A stretch of DNA of 16,617 nucleotides from Gracilaria caudata (Eukaryota; Rhodophyta; Florideophyceae; Gracilariales; Gracilariaceae), in the NCBI GenBank assembly GCA_030374735.1, contig JASCIV010000425.1, forward strand, positions 1-16,617, in the 5' to 3' direction. Positions 7,185 to 15,364 of the stretch are shown one piece after another. The notes beneath the pieces were generated by a model, which was given only the letters and a program-made list of their open reading frames with translations, was not told the origin of the DNA and did not search any database. Both the position numbers and the translations under genes were made by a program. Positions within the stretch are counted from its first letter, which is position 1. The number at the start of each line of letters is the position of its first letter.

Positions 7185-8106
7185 CCGCTATGGTCTCGTG
7201 ACCAAGCACGGGAGAAAACAATGTAATGTTAATGCTGCGTTATCCAACCACAGCCGCTATCGAAGACTCACGACGTGCTCGATCGCCTCTGTGAGTTTGG
7301 AAATTGTGAACACGAGTATGTTGGAGGTGGAATGTAGTGTGGGATACATAGAACCGAATCGATGATGGCAACCTCCAGTGCTACACGCTTGCTATCGTCA
7401 TTTTTCTTTTTTACATAGCTTCACATACAAGGGCAGTATGGCTCCTAGGAACGCTTCTCAGGAGGACAAAGGCGAACGCCTAAAATAGTTGCCTTCCAAA
7501 GCTGAAGTCATCTGTACGGCAAGCATCGCTTCCCCTCAATTTCGTACCATGTTTGCAGCAAGGCTTTTTCGCTCAATGTCGCGGCATCTGGTAAGGCAAA
7601 CTGCTTCTTGTCGCCGTCAAACAAAGCATTGTTGCGAGACATGAGACCTGAACTGGAGGTGTGTTGGACAGAGTTCGCCATCATCAAAGAGAAATCATTA
7701 CAGCTCGTGCGCCAAAGGAATTACCTTTGGTACAGCTCCTCAATCTTCCAACAGCAATTAAAAAGTTTTTGGTACCTTTGTACCAGACGCCCGTGGAGCA
7801 AGTCTCTAAGCGATCATGTCATTCGGTGCCTTCCACTTCCCAGTTTCGCCCCAGTTTCGCCCTCATCGACGTCCGATGTGGGTGAGCTCGCTCCCTTCAG
7901 AAACGTGGAATCAGGTGAGCCTGTTTCGACAGCTCCATACAGCACGAATGCACGTACACCTTCACGTGCCAACGGTTATCTCACACCTATTTTCGTCATG
8001 CAGTTTGGGAGTTGGAGGCCAACATCTCGTCTGTGTAGCTACTTGTAGCTAAAAAAATTCAACCACAGCCCTCGTCTTCATCAATGGCGATGCCATTTGA
8101 ACCGTT

Positions 8107-8116
8107 TATATAAAAG
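8107..8116 (+). promoter_or_regulatory. TATA box (TATATAAAAG)
   Basis: A strong TATA consensus on the plus strand, 264 bp before the start of the first kinase. If used it gives a leader of about 230 nt containing the palindrome at 8172-8190. The weaker TTATAAT at 8295 is an alternative closer to the gene. Confidence 0.4.
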
Positions 8117-8171
8117 CCCGAGACTGTGTGATTCTCCGGAGTTCTCGAATACTTAACATTTGATAACTTTG

Positions 8172-8190
8172 ATCGTACGACTCGTACGAT
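8172..8190. repeat. Perfect 19 bp palindrome
   Basis: ATCGTACGA and TCGTACGAT surround a single C. It lies between the two TATA-like sequences upstream of the first kinase and could be a dimeric factor's operator or a leader hairpin. Confidence 0.6.
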
Positions 8191-8294
8191 TGGACGGCTG
8201 ACGGACCTTCCGTTCGACTCTAGCTCTACGTTACGGCCCTGTGACAAGCATACGCGTATCGAGCTCTACATATATCGTTTGCTTCCACGCACGC

Positions 8295-8301
8295 TTATAA
8301 T
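8295..8301 (+). promoter_or_regulatory. TATA-like TTATAAT before kinase 1
   Basis: TTATAAT begins 76 bp before the kinase ATG, the same distance as the TTAAAA and TTATAG elements before the array genes (74 and 78 bp). It is a weaker consensus than the box at 8107, and I cannot say which is used. Confidence 0.3.
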
Positions 8302-8370
8302 CGTTCTTGAAGATCTGCGTTTGAGCCGAGTCTCGAACTAGATCGAATAGACGGTACGGTACCTCTCGCC

Positions 8371-9231
8371 ATGGGACTACACGTCGACGAATGCATCGAC
8401 AACAAGTACTACGTCCGTTCCAAAATCGATGACGGTGGTGAGGGCGAGGTATACGCCGCCCAAGACACGGATGGCCGGTGGTATGCCCTGAAAGCTTGTC
8501 GCGGATCTCGATGTTTACGTCGTGAGTACCGAGCGTATCGTCGTCTTGGATGCACCGAACAAGACAAGTATTGCCTTCCTCGTATATACTACTACACAAC
8601 CCACCGAGAACACAGCGTCATGGTCATGAGCCGATTCAAAACCTCCCTTGACGACTTAAGACGGAAGAGTGGGGGCAAGTTCTCGATGTCAACCGTGCTT
8701 AAGATTGGAGGGAAGGTCACCCGCATGCTGCAGTACATTCATTCAAAAGGTGTGTTACACGGTGACGTAAAGCCCTCCAACATCATGCTGCTCGAAGAAA
8801 ACAACCGCTTGGTCAAGTTCCATCTGGTCGACTTTGGTTGCTCTCACTGTTATCTTCTCGATAAATCTCAACACATAAGAGACTCAAAAGACAGTTTCTA
8901 CGGTACAAGCCTGTTTGCCCCGCCCAGAGCGCATGCAGAAAAAGTTCAATCCCGGCGGGATGATTTGAAGTCCTTGGTATACGTTCTGGTGTACCTTGCA
9001 AAAGGAACTCTCCCGTGGAAACGTCTCGAGGACGAAGAAATGGGAGTTATGAAAAATGAGATCTCAGTTGAGGCACTTTGTTCTGGTACTCGAGGGCTGA
9101 AGGGATACGCAAGAGACGTTTGGAAGCTTTCTTTTGCCCAGAAACCTGACTACTCATCCTTGATATCAAAATTGGATTCTGCCCTTATTGAATTAAGGCG
9201 AACCGTTCGGGTTCGTTATGATTGGGAGTGA
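8371..9231 (+). CDS. CK1-like serine/threonine protein kinase 1
   Basis: A 286-residue protein that is a bare kinase domain of the casein kinase 1 group. The glycine loop is DGGEGEVY (21-28), the ATP-binding Lys is K41 and the helix-C Glu is E52. The catalytic loop is HGDVKPSN (130-137): D132, K134 and N137 are kept, but the Arg of HRD is Gly. DFG is at 154-156. CK1 hallmarks are KFSMSTVL (103-110), GTSLFAP (178-184) in place of the usual APE region, RRDD (195-198), KGTLPW and a C-terminal RYDWE that mirrors the family end. There is no tail or targeting signal. Catalytic residues are intact, so activity is likely; the missing Arg points to control without activation-loop phosphorylation. Its paralogue lies tail to tail 326 bp away. 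ATG sits in a good context (gcc ATG G). Confidence 0.92.
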   Translation: MGLHVDECIDNKYYVRSKIDDGGEGEVYAAQDTDGRWYALKACRGSRCLRREYRAYRRLGCTEQDKYCLPRIYYYTTHREHSVMVMSRFKTSLDDLRRKSGGKFSMSTVLKIGGKVTRMLQYIHSKGVLHGDVKPSNIMLLEENNRLVKFHLVDFGCSHCYLLDKSQHIRDSKDSFYGTSLFAPPRAHAEKVQSRRDDLKSLVYVLVYLAKGTLPWKRLEDEEMGVMKNEISVEALCSGTRGLKGYARDVWKLSFAQKPDYSSLISKLDSALIELRRTVRVRYDWE

Positions 9232-9556
9232 CTAAAACCATTCATCCTGTGATTTGGGCGTAGCGAAATGATAGCGAGCTGCGGCTTCTTTCGTATAGTA
9301 GCCATTGCTTCAGATAAAACGAAAGAATATTTGCCTGGCAAAAACACTGAAGGAAGAACTCTTTACTTACTATCAATTCATCCCGACTACCGTCCTAACA
9401 AAGCTTCTGTGCAAACTGAAAAAGAAGGGAACCAAGAACTTCATTGTCATATAAAGGGCATATTCTACAACGCAAAAGGATATAACGTATGGGTATGTGA
9501 GAACACTTTCCCTGTAGTTTTGATAATCATTCAAGGAAGGGCTTCAGTTACCAAAA
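9232..9556. other. Shared 3' region of the convergent kinase genes
   Basis: 325 bp between the two stop codons. A plus-strand frame from 9268 runs through it but continues antisense into the second kinase and has no recognisable domain, so it is not called. No AATAAA is evident for either gene. Confidence 0.6.
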
Positions 9557-10444
9557 CTACTCCCAATCATATTTTGGGGGATATCCGCCCACGATATTGG
9601 CAAGGGCACGCCTCAAAATGGATATCATACGCCAGTAGTCCGGTTCTTCCTCGAAAGACAGCCTGCGAACTTTCTTCATATACCCCAAAATCCCCACGGT
9701 GCCCTCACACATCTCTTCCAAAGGAATATTTTTCTTCATGCGTCCGATGGCGCGGGAAAGGCTGCCAGATCCACGTCGTCTTATGTTTGACCAAGGGAGT
9801 TCTCCCTTAACCAAGTACAGCATAATATATCCTAAGGACTCCATATCATCTCTGCGGGACTTTCTCTTAAGGGCATGCGATCTTTGAGAAGCGAATTCCT
9901 CTGTCCCTTCAAAATATCTCGTGCTCCCGTTAGAAATGTGTTGCCCTGTTGAGCGATCTTCGTAAAAACGGGATAACCCAAAGTCGATAACATGCAACCT
10001 GTTCTTTCTGTCTCCTGAACTGCCTATCATTATATTTGAAGGCTTCATATCAAGATGCACGATTCCTGTGGAATGAATCTCTCGAAGGATTTCAATGAGA
10101 CTAATCCCAGCCTTAAGGACACACGACATGGAAAGCTTATTGCCATATTCATACTTCATGTCTTTTAATGATTTCTTGAACCTTGTCATCACCAACGTGC
10201 TATAACCCCAGTGTGCTGCATGCAGATATATACTCGGGAAATATGGGTTCTTCCGTTCCGTGCATCCTAGGAGCTCGTACTTCTCGTATTCATTCTTGAG
10301 GGAACTTGTTCCCTGCGAAACTTTGACGGCAAACTTCTCTCCTACTCTATCTTTTGCAAGGAATACGATCCCTTCTCCCCCAGACGACAGCTTTCGAATA
10401 ATTTTGTACTCATCGTCAATACGTGTGGAAGTATCAAAGGGCAT
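9557..10444 (-). CDS. CK1-like serine/threonine protein kinase 2
   Basis: A 295-residue paralogue of the neighbouring kinase, on the opposite strand. By eye the first 156 residues align with no gap and about 40% identity. Key residues fall at the same numbers: SGGEGIVF loop (21-28), K41, E52, catalytic loop HLDMKPSN (130-137) and DFG (154-156). The HRD Arg is Leu here. Further CK1 signatures are GTEEFAS (180-186), RRDDMESLGY (197-206), KGELPW and the terminal KYDWE. Relative to kinase 1 there is a two-residue insertion after DFG and a basic, Ser/Gly-rich insertion (RRRGSGSLSR) after PW. The end SRFY after DFG is closer to standard CK1 than in kinase 1. It is probably an active soluble kinase of unknown target; the pair arose by inverted duplication or rearrangement. 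Confidence 0.92.
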   Translation of the reverse strand: MPFDTSTRIDDEYKIIRKLSSGGEGIVFLAKDRVGEKFAVKVSQGTSSLKNEYEKYELLGCTERKNPYFPSIYLHAAHWGYSTLVMTRFKKSLKDMKYEYGNKLSMSCVLKAGISLIEILREIHSTGIVHLDMKPSNIMIGSSGDRKNRLHVIDFGLSRFYEDRSTGQHISNGSTRYFEGTEEFASQRSHALKRKSRRDDMESLGYIMLYLVKGELPWSNIRRRGSGSLSRAIGRMKKNIPLEEMCEGTVGILGYMKKVRRLSFEEEPDYWRMISILRRALANIVGGYPPKYDWE

Positions 10445-10943
10445 TTCGGTTGGGAAAACAAAACTCTTTTGCAGAACGATTTGTACGTAGCGGGAGTTTC
10501 GGCAGAGAATCTCACGGTTACAGCTTGTGTACTATTCTTTCGTTTGGATAAAGCCCATGTATGTAAAACGCATCAGTACGTGCCTATTTATGCTGCTTGG
10601 CGAATGAGGTAGTTGGCTTTCAACACATGTGTACTGAATCTCTAGCGTTTTTATGACGTATACCTCTAATCTTTACGGGAAATGGATCTGTCTCTAGTCA
10701 TCTACTTCGCCCACTTTTATGAGAAAGGGATCAGATTGAAATCTTACCAGTCTATCGATACATAAGAAAGCAATCCTGAAATTCTGCAATTGTTTACATG
10801 GTTCCAACAATATATGATTCGCCACATGATTCTCAAACATTTTTTCTCACCTCTTTTTACGTATTAACTTAATACTATTAAGCTTACGATTCTGAGAGAA
10901 AACCCATTTTATATGAGTGTAGAGTTTCACAGAACTTAAACTA

Positions 10944-10990
10944 CACCCACTCCCATTTGGAGTCCCAGGGACTCCCAATGGGAGTGGGTG
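10944..10990. repeat. 47 bp near-perfect palindrome
   Basis: The arms CACCCACTCCCAT and ATGGGAGTGGGTG bound a structure centred on base 10967. 22 of 23 pairs match (10958/10976 fails) and the loop is one base, GGAGTCCC-A-GGGACTCC. Like the 77 bp palindrome at 1145 it has almost no loop and no visible target-site duplication, but the two share no sequence. Confidence 0.9.
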
Positions 10991-11550
10991 CAGACAGTTT
11001 TTATGTCTCATTTATTTTTTTCCAATTTGGGTTTATTAATTCGGGAATTCATCAACATCAACAAATATATTGTAAAGACGAGATGAATTTATGTGAATTA
11101 AGTCTGGCCTTCTGCAGATGGAGAGGAAGGACAGCTGAAGCTCGTTTTTATGCAGACTTTGCAGCAATCTAGATACGTCTACGACTCTACGATAAGCGAG
11201 CTGCTGTCTCATCACAAACAGAACTTCAAGCCGATCACGGCGATCAAGCGTGATCTGGATTGTAATGCTACATCTGTATTACATACGTCGTATGGCTGCA
11301 ACTACCTACGTCTTCCTTATGTTTGCTTTTGACCCTTCAGTTCACAGAATGCAATTATGAAAACTGCACTATCGTGGAAGTCGAAGAATAATAAAGCAGA
11401 GATCGGTCTAAGGAGCTTGAGATGTTCATCGTCTTGGAATTTTCTGCGTCTACCGAACTTTGATAAATGATGAACACAGATGTGTCTTTGGGACAAGTAG
11501 GATAAATTAAATCGTAGAAGGACAGAGGCTGCTCGACTTTCAAAGGCGTG

Positions 11551-11556
11551 TTTATT
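11551..11556 (-). terminator. Candidate polyadenylation signal of the dynamin gene
   Basis: TTTATT on the plus strand is AATAAA on the minus strand, 245 bp past the dynamin stop. It is the nearest canonical hexamer I noticed, but the distance is long and the call is tentative. Confidence 0.25.
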
Positions 11557-11800
11557 GCAAAGTGCAGGTCTATCGTAGGTTTTTCGAAGGTCCCACGGCC
11601 TCTGTGCGTGACGACAGAGACGGCGTCGTTTGAAGATGGCGACTACGGACGACACAATGTATTTGAACGGCATGCAGCAACTGTGTTAACGGAGTTTCGG
11701 GATTCGGATATTCAGCCAAGTGATTTGCATTACTCTCGACAGAAGGCGAAAGGTTGCACGCAGTTCACGCAGGGAGAGTTCGATCCAAACGCGATTGAAG

Positions 11801-13771
11801 TTAAAGCTCCCTTAGCCTTTTGAGCGCAGTTTTCATCAGTTGCAAGCGGGCCTCCACAGTTCTTCGTTTCTCCTTCAAAGCCTGCCTCTCCTGGATTACA
11901 CCGTGCAACATGTCATCTCCCTCAAAAGCCTCTTGGACCATTCGATGAAAGTCCTCATGAAGACGGTAAATGAGCTTATCCCTGACCACCATCGGAATCA
12001 TGTCAAACAAACGCTTCAGCATCACGTCAATGTAGCAGTGGAGAGATATCTGTAGCTGGAAAACGGCTTGCTTTCTTGTTTCTTCTCTAGTATGGCCCGA
12101 AGAACTCATGAATTTCCCCCATCTTTCGACAAATCCTTGTCGTGTCTGAGGTGTTTCAGGCGAACTTTTTACGCATGGAGTTTGACCAGCTGCTTTCAAA
12201 GCCTCAACGATGTTACTGTCGACATTCCTGATCTTCTCCATGTAAGATGGGTTCAACGTGAAGATTTGACTTATTTCGCAGGAGATAAGAGCATCCGTGA
12301 CAATTCTCGTTTTCTCAGCAGCTTCTTCAATCAGTCGCGAGACTTCGTCGCACAACTTTGAACCAAGTCTATCAAACTTTTGGCACGCTTCCATTCCCAT
12401 CACCACCTTTTTGTACACTCCAGTCATATACTCTTGTACATCGCCTATCAACGTCTCGGTCTGATCTTGAACTAAGGGATCCAACAACAGACTCCTCACT
12501 CGGCGCCGGAACACAGAATCGCTGATGAAGTTCGGCAATGCATATCCACTTGCCTCTCGGACACACCCTAGCAACTCTTCTCCAAACTCCACACTCAAAA
12601 TATCCGGTAACTCGTGCCGAATCGACTTAGCAAACTTCTCACAATAATCATTCGACCGTGATGATATGTTCAAACTCATATCTTGGGCATTCTCCGCGCG
12701 GATTAGGCAACCAATTCGTTCTTGAACATCACAAAGCAATCCTGTCAAGATCATACGCTTTTCCGTCATCGTGGTGGGACAACTACCGAAGGTCCTGCGT
12801 TCAGCCTGCAATTCCTTAATTCTTTTCTGCACGAGACGTTTCGCCTCGGGGATAAATTCATCTACTCGTTGACTTTGCAGATCTACAATCCTTCTCGTCA
12901 GCGCGGTATAGCCCCGTTGATCATCTGCCAAATGCCTCAACAACTCGTGCGTAGCAAACAGTTTTCTCTCAATTTTCTCAATGTCTTCACCATCTTCCCC
13001 TACATCCTTGTTTCGCACGGCGATAAAACCCAGAGCAAGTTTGACGTCATTCTGACGATTCATGCGAATCTTGTGCAGAATGTCGGAGTTTTGTGGGACA
13101 AGATCACACTTTGACACTACGCCAATGGTTCGCTTCCCTTGCTTGTCGTAGATTTGAGCGATTCTTAGCGCTTCAGCGTTCCCAAAGTCATCATTGGCTG
13201 GAATGACCACAAGTACCACCATATTGTCGTTCTTGACATATTTGTGTACCATAGACGAAGTAACATCATGAATGTCGAAATCGTCATGGCCATCAACGTC
13301 AACATGCGTAATGCCAGGCAAGTCGATCAAAGTCATTACCGGTCCTTTCTTTCGCGTGTAGCGAATATGAATGGGTTGGTCAGCAATCGGAGCGCTGTTC
13401 TCGGTAATAGAAGAGGAAAGTTGCAGGATAGCTTCCTCCAAGGCCTTCATATCCTCACATTCCTTTGGGTCAGAGAAATCGGCGTTCCTTGAGACTAGAG
13501 CGGTTGCCGTTGAAACATGAGGGTTGGTGTGAAGCTGAACAATAGTAGGCACTCTGGTGCAGGTGTTCTGCGCACGTGGAAATCGAATTGAAGTAAGACG
13601 CTCAAGAACGGAAGATTTTCCGGCGGACTGAGCGCCAACCACAAGGACCCCGGGACACTGAATGCCTTCGTTCCCAAGGTGAAGACGAAGCTCCTCAATG
13701 AGGGCTAGTTTCTTGCCAAGACGGCTGTCAAAGACGTCATCAATGGTGTCCGAAACTGTTGTGGCTGACAT
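11801..13771 (-). CDS. Dynamin-superfamily large GTPase (Mx/DRP-like)
   Basis: A 656-residue GTPase of the dynamin superfamily, proteins that assemble on membranes and use GTP hydrolysis to constrict or divide them. All GTP-binding motifs are present: P-loop GAQSAGKSS (46-54), switch I TRVPT (72-76), DLPG (150-153) and SKCD (220-223), followed by a NSD and VRNK region. The middle/stalk region follows, and the last ~100 residues resemble a GTPase effector domain ending in a charged helix. There is no PH or proline-rich domain, so it resembles Mx and organelle-division DRPs rather than classical dynamin. The frame stays open to an ATG at 13951, but the TATA box at 13868-13875 lies inside that extension, so the Met at 13771 is preferred. 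An N-terminal organelle signal is thus not expected. A role in mitochondrial, peroxisomal or plastid division, or vesicle traffic, cannot be chosen from sequence alone. Confidence 0.93.
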   Translation of the reverse strand: MSATTVSDTIDDVFDSRLGKKLALIEELRLHLGNEGIQCPGVLVVGAQSAGKSSVLERLTSIRFPRAQNTCTRVPTIVQLHTNPHVSTATALVSRNADFSDPKECEDMKALEEAILQLSSSITENSAPIADQPIHIRYTRKKGPVMTLIDLPGITHVDVDGHDDFDIHDVTSSMVHKYVKNDNMVVLVVIPANDDFGNAEALRIAQIYDKQGKRTIGVVSKCDLVPQNSDILHKIRMNRQNDVKLALGFIAVRNKDVGEDGEDIEKIERKLFATHELLRHLADDQRGYTALTRRIVDLQSQRVDEFIPEAKRLVQKRIKELQAERRTFGSCPTTMTEKRMILTGLLCDVQERIGCLIRAENAQDMSLNISSRSNDYCEKFAKSIRHELPDILSVEFGEELLGCVREASGYALPNFISDSVFRRRVRSLLLDPLVQDQTETLIGDVQEYMTGVYKKVVMGMEACQKFDRLGSKLCDEVSRLIEEAAEKTRIVTDALISCEISQIFTLNPSYMEKIRNVDSNIVEALKAAGQTPCVKSSPETPQTRQGFVERWGKFMSSSGHTREETRKQAVFQLQISLHCYIDVMLKRLFDMIPMVVRDKLIYRLHEDFHRMVQEAFEGDDMLHGVIQERQALKEKRRTVEARLQLMKTALKRLREL

Positions 13772-13867
13772 GGTTGAGACTCGGTTGCTGTGGACTGCGT
13801 GGGTCGGGATTGGCGCCGAAGGGCTACGGGGATTGTGGGTTGGTGAGGAATCATAGCTACGGTTGAT

Positions 13868-13875
13868 CTTATATA
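13868..13875 (-). promoter_or_regulatory. TATA box of the dynamin gene
   Basis: The plus strand CTTATATA reads TATATAAG on the minus strand, with its first T 104 bp before the ATG at 13771. The spacing matches the VOC gene (102 bp) and the terminal gene (104 bp), which supports both the promoter and the choice of start. Confidence 0.6.
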
Positions 13876-14338
13876 CCCGACCGTAGGGGGCACAAAAGCG
13901 CAATGCGCAAAACTTGGCGCACCAACGCGCGGAGGATGATCGCTTTTTCACGCTGGCTCCGTGACGTGGGCTTAGGGCAGTGCACCACGAGGGACGCGCA
14001 TTTGCGGCGCACTAGTAGTACCACATCCATGACAAGGACATCTCGATGGGTGGAGGCGAAAAGCTCAATGATGACGAAATAGCTTCATTTTACGGTACAG
14101 GGGTACAAGAAGTTCAGAATTTGAATTGCTGCAGAAAAACGAGTTACCTTCGCACGTGCCGGACGAAAAAGCTGCTTGTCCGATTGGCTGCGTCTCCGCT
14201 CTTCGAAAACAAGCGCGACGGCGAATATGAATAATATTATTCGTATCGTGGCCCATATTCTGCCACTGCGGAACAAAGACACGTACGACAGCAAAATTGA
14301 AGCGGTGGCGGCGCTTTCCTGCGACACCTCATCATCTC
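13876..14338. other. Spacer between the dynamin and glycosyltransferase genes
   Basis: Both neighbours are on the minus strand, so this holds the 3' region of the glycosyltransferase and the upstream promoter region of the dynamin gene. A small hairpin centred on GAATAATATTATTC (14229-14242, pairing from 14225 to 14246) lies about 95 bp past the glycosyltransferase stop. Short frames on both strands here have no support. Confidence 0.6.
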
Positions 14339-15364
14339 TCACTGCGTCAACCATTGCTCGTCCACATCATCCTGCACATGGTCCACCACTCCTCTCTCCG
14401 CCATTCGTGCCTCCGCCATTTCAAACAGCCCCTCCAACGTCTCGCTCTTGCCGCGCACGTCGCCGCCAGCGGCGTGCATGATGAAGGCGTCCTCCACGTC
14501 ATCAAAGCCGGCACCAGCGTCGAAGAACTCGGCCAAACTGGTGGCTCGTTTGGGGTGTCGGTTGATCCAGCAGCGCGGCACGGTGGAGACAGACTGCCTC
14601 CGCGCTTGATAATCTTTGTGGACCGGCGCCATGAGCGCATCGATGCGTCGTACGCCAAAGCACGAGGGCCAGCGGTTGAGCAGGTACAGAAACGCACGGT
14701 TCTCGTACTTGAGCGGGATGAGTTTGTGTGGCTTGGACAGATACGCGCTGGACTGCAGCGCGTCGTTGAGGAAGCGCGTGGTCCACTCCGAGCGGCGGAG
14801 CAGGAATATGCCCGAGTTGGGGCCGTTGATGTCGTCCGAGATGAGCAGCGAATGGTTGTTGCGCTGCATGAGCGCCGTGGCGGCGTGCCAGCCGACGTCG
14901 GGGCGCATGAACACGGCGTCGGCATCCACCATGAGCACGAACTCGAAACGAGTCAGCAGTTGCTGTGCCAAGCTGAACTTCTTCCACGCGACGGGCAGCC
15001 CGACGGGCTCGAGGGTGGCCAGCGCTGAGCGACTTGGAATGACAGCGGAGTAGTTCCACAGCTCGGCATACTGTCGTTTATTGCGGATGGAGGCGCGACG
15101 AATGTGCGGAGGCAGGAAATCGTCGATGATGGAGGCCACCACGATTTCAGGCGCGGTTTGAGGGGGAGCGACGGACTGCCACGGATGCGGATGGGAGGAG
15201 CTGTGGCATCGGTGCGTGAAGTGCCAGATCCAGCCGGAGTACGACACGGCGATGTGGCCGATCACGAGCGCCGCGGCAAAAGTGATGAGCAGCGGATGCG
15301 CCACGAAGCGGCGAGCGGATAGTAGCGAGTACGAAAGCAACAGCGGTCTATGAAAGGCGCCCAT
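14339..15364 (-). CDS. Type II membrane glycosyltransferase, GT34-like
   Basis: A 341-residue protein with a short cytosolic N terminus, one membrane anchor (about 24-43) and a lumenal catalytic domain, the layout of a Golgi glycosyltransferase. The domain resembles the GMA12/MNN10 galactosyl/mannosyl/xylosyltransferase family (GT34). It shows AWKKFSLAQQLL (126-137), a hydrophobic strand running into the metal- and nucleotide-sugar-binding D147-A-D149, NSGIFLLRRSEW (183-194), a region with E221-N-R-A-F where the family often has EQ-x-A, and IMHAAG (295-300) near the end. Donor and acceptor sugars cannot be told. The last ~40 residues are acidic and appear unique. The gene is visibly richer in GC and CpG than its neighbours, so many shadow frames lie over it. 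No TATA box is seen upstream, unlike several neighbours. Confidence 0.75.
   Translation of the reverse strand: MGAFHRPLLLSYSLLSARRFVAHPLLITFAAALVIGHIAVSYSGWIWHFTHRCHSSSHPHPWQSVAPPQTAPEIVVASIIDDFLPPHIRRASIRNKRQYAELWNYSAVIPSRSALATLEPVGLPVAWKKFSLAQQLLTRFEFVLMVDADAVFMRPDVGWHAATALMQRNNHSLLISDDINGPNSGIFLLRRSEWTTRFLNDALQSSAYLSKPHKLIPLKYENRAFLYLLNRWPSCFGVRRIDALMAPVHKDYQARRQSVSTVPRCWINRHPKRATSLAEFFDAGAGFDDVEDAFIMHAAGGDVRGKSETLEGLFEMAEARMAERGVVDHVQDDVDEQWLTQ

Larger units (their letters stand above)
6342..8370. other. Two-kilobase region without a convincing gene
   Basis: It holds the upstream region of the VOC gene on the left and that of the first kinase on the right. Features inside are the CACGTG cluster (6762-6901), a 10 bp inverted repeat (6934-6957), a ~200 bp degenerate foldback (6985-7184), two plus-strand TATA-like sequences (8107 and 8295) and a 19 bp palindrome (8172). 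The longest plausible plus-strand frame has an ATG at 7641 and ends at 8048 (135 residues). It has no recognisable domain, competes with two other overlapping frames, and is not called. Confidence 0.6.
10445..11800. other. Gene-free region between kinase 2 and the dynamin gene
   Basis: The right part is the 3' region of the dynamin gene and the left part the upstream region of kinase 2, with a TATA-like CATAAATAG on the minus strand at 10584-10592, about 140 bp before the kinase ATG. A 47 bp palindrome is at 10944-10990. Two frames overlap antisense near 11317-11823. The minus one starts with ATG at 11673 and gives 118 residues rich in Arg, His and Phe; the plus one starts with GTG. Neither has a recognisable domain and neither is called. 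Confidence 0.55.

Noticed and set aside
7641..8048. 135-codon plus-strand frame with an ATG in the gene-poor region
   Set aside because: No recognisable domain or targeting signal, two other frames overlap it, and there is no convincing promoter. It may be a fast-evolving gene but cannot be supported.
9268..9810. 180-residue plus-strand frame between the kinases
   Set aside because: About half of it is antisense to the C-terminal end of kinase 2 and the rest shows no domain.
11317..11823. Two antisense frames (118 residues minus, 91 residues plus) after the dynamin gene
   Set aside because: They overlap one another on opposite strands, the plus one starts with GTG, and neither product has recognisable features. 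The region is better read as the dynamin 3' region.
14297..15059. Several long frames overlapping the glycosyltransferase on both strands
   Set aside because: They are shadows caused by high GC and few stop codons; only the minus frame 14339-15364 shows a membrane anchor and catalytic motifs.
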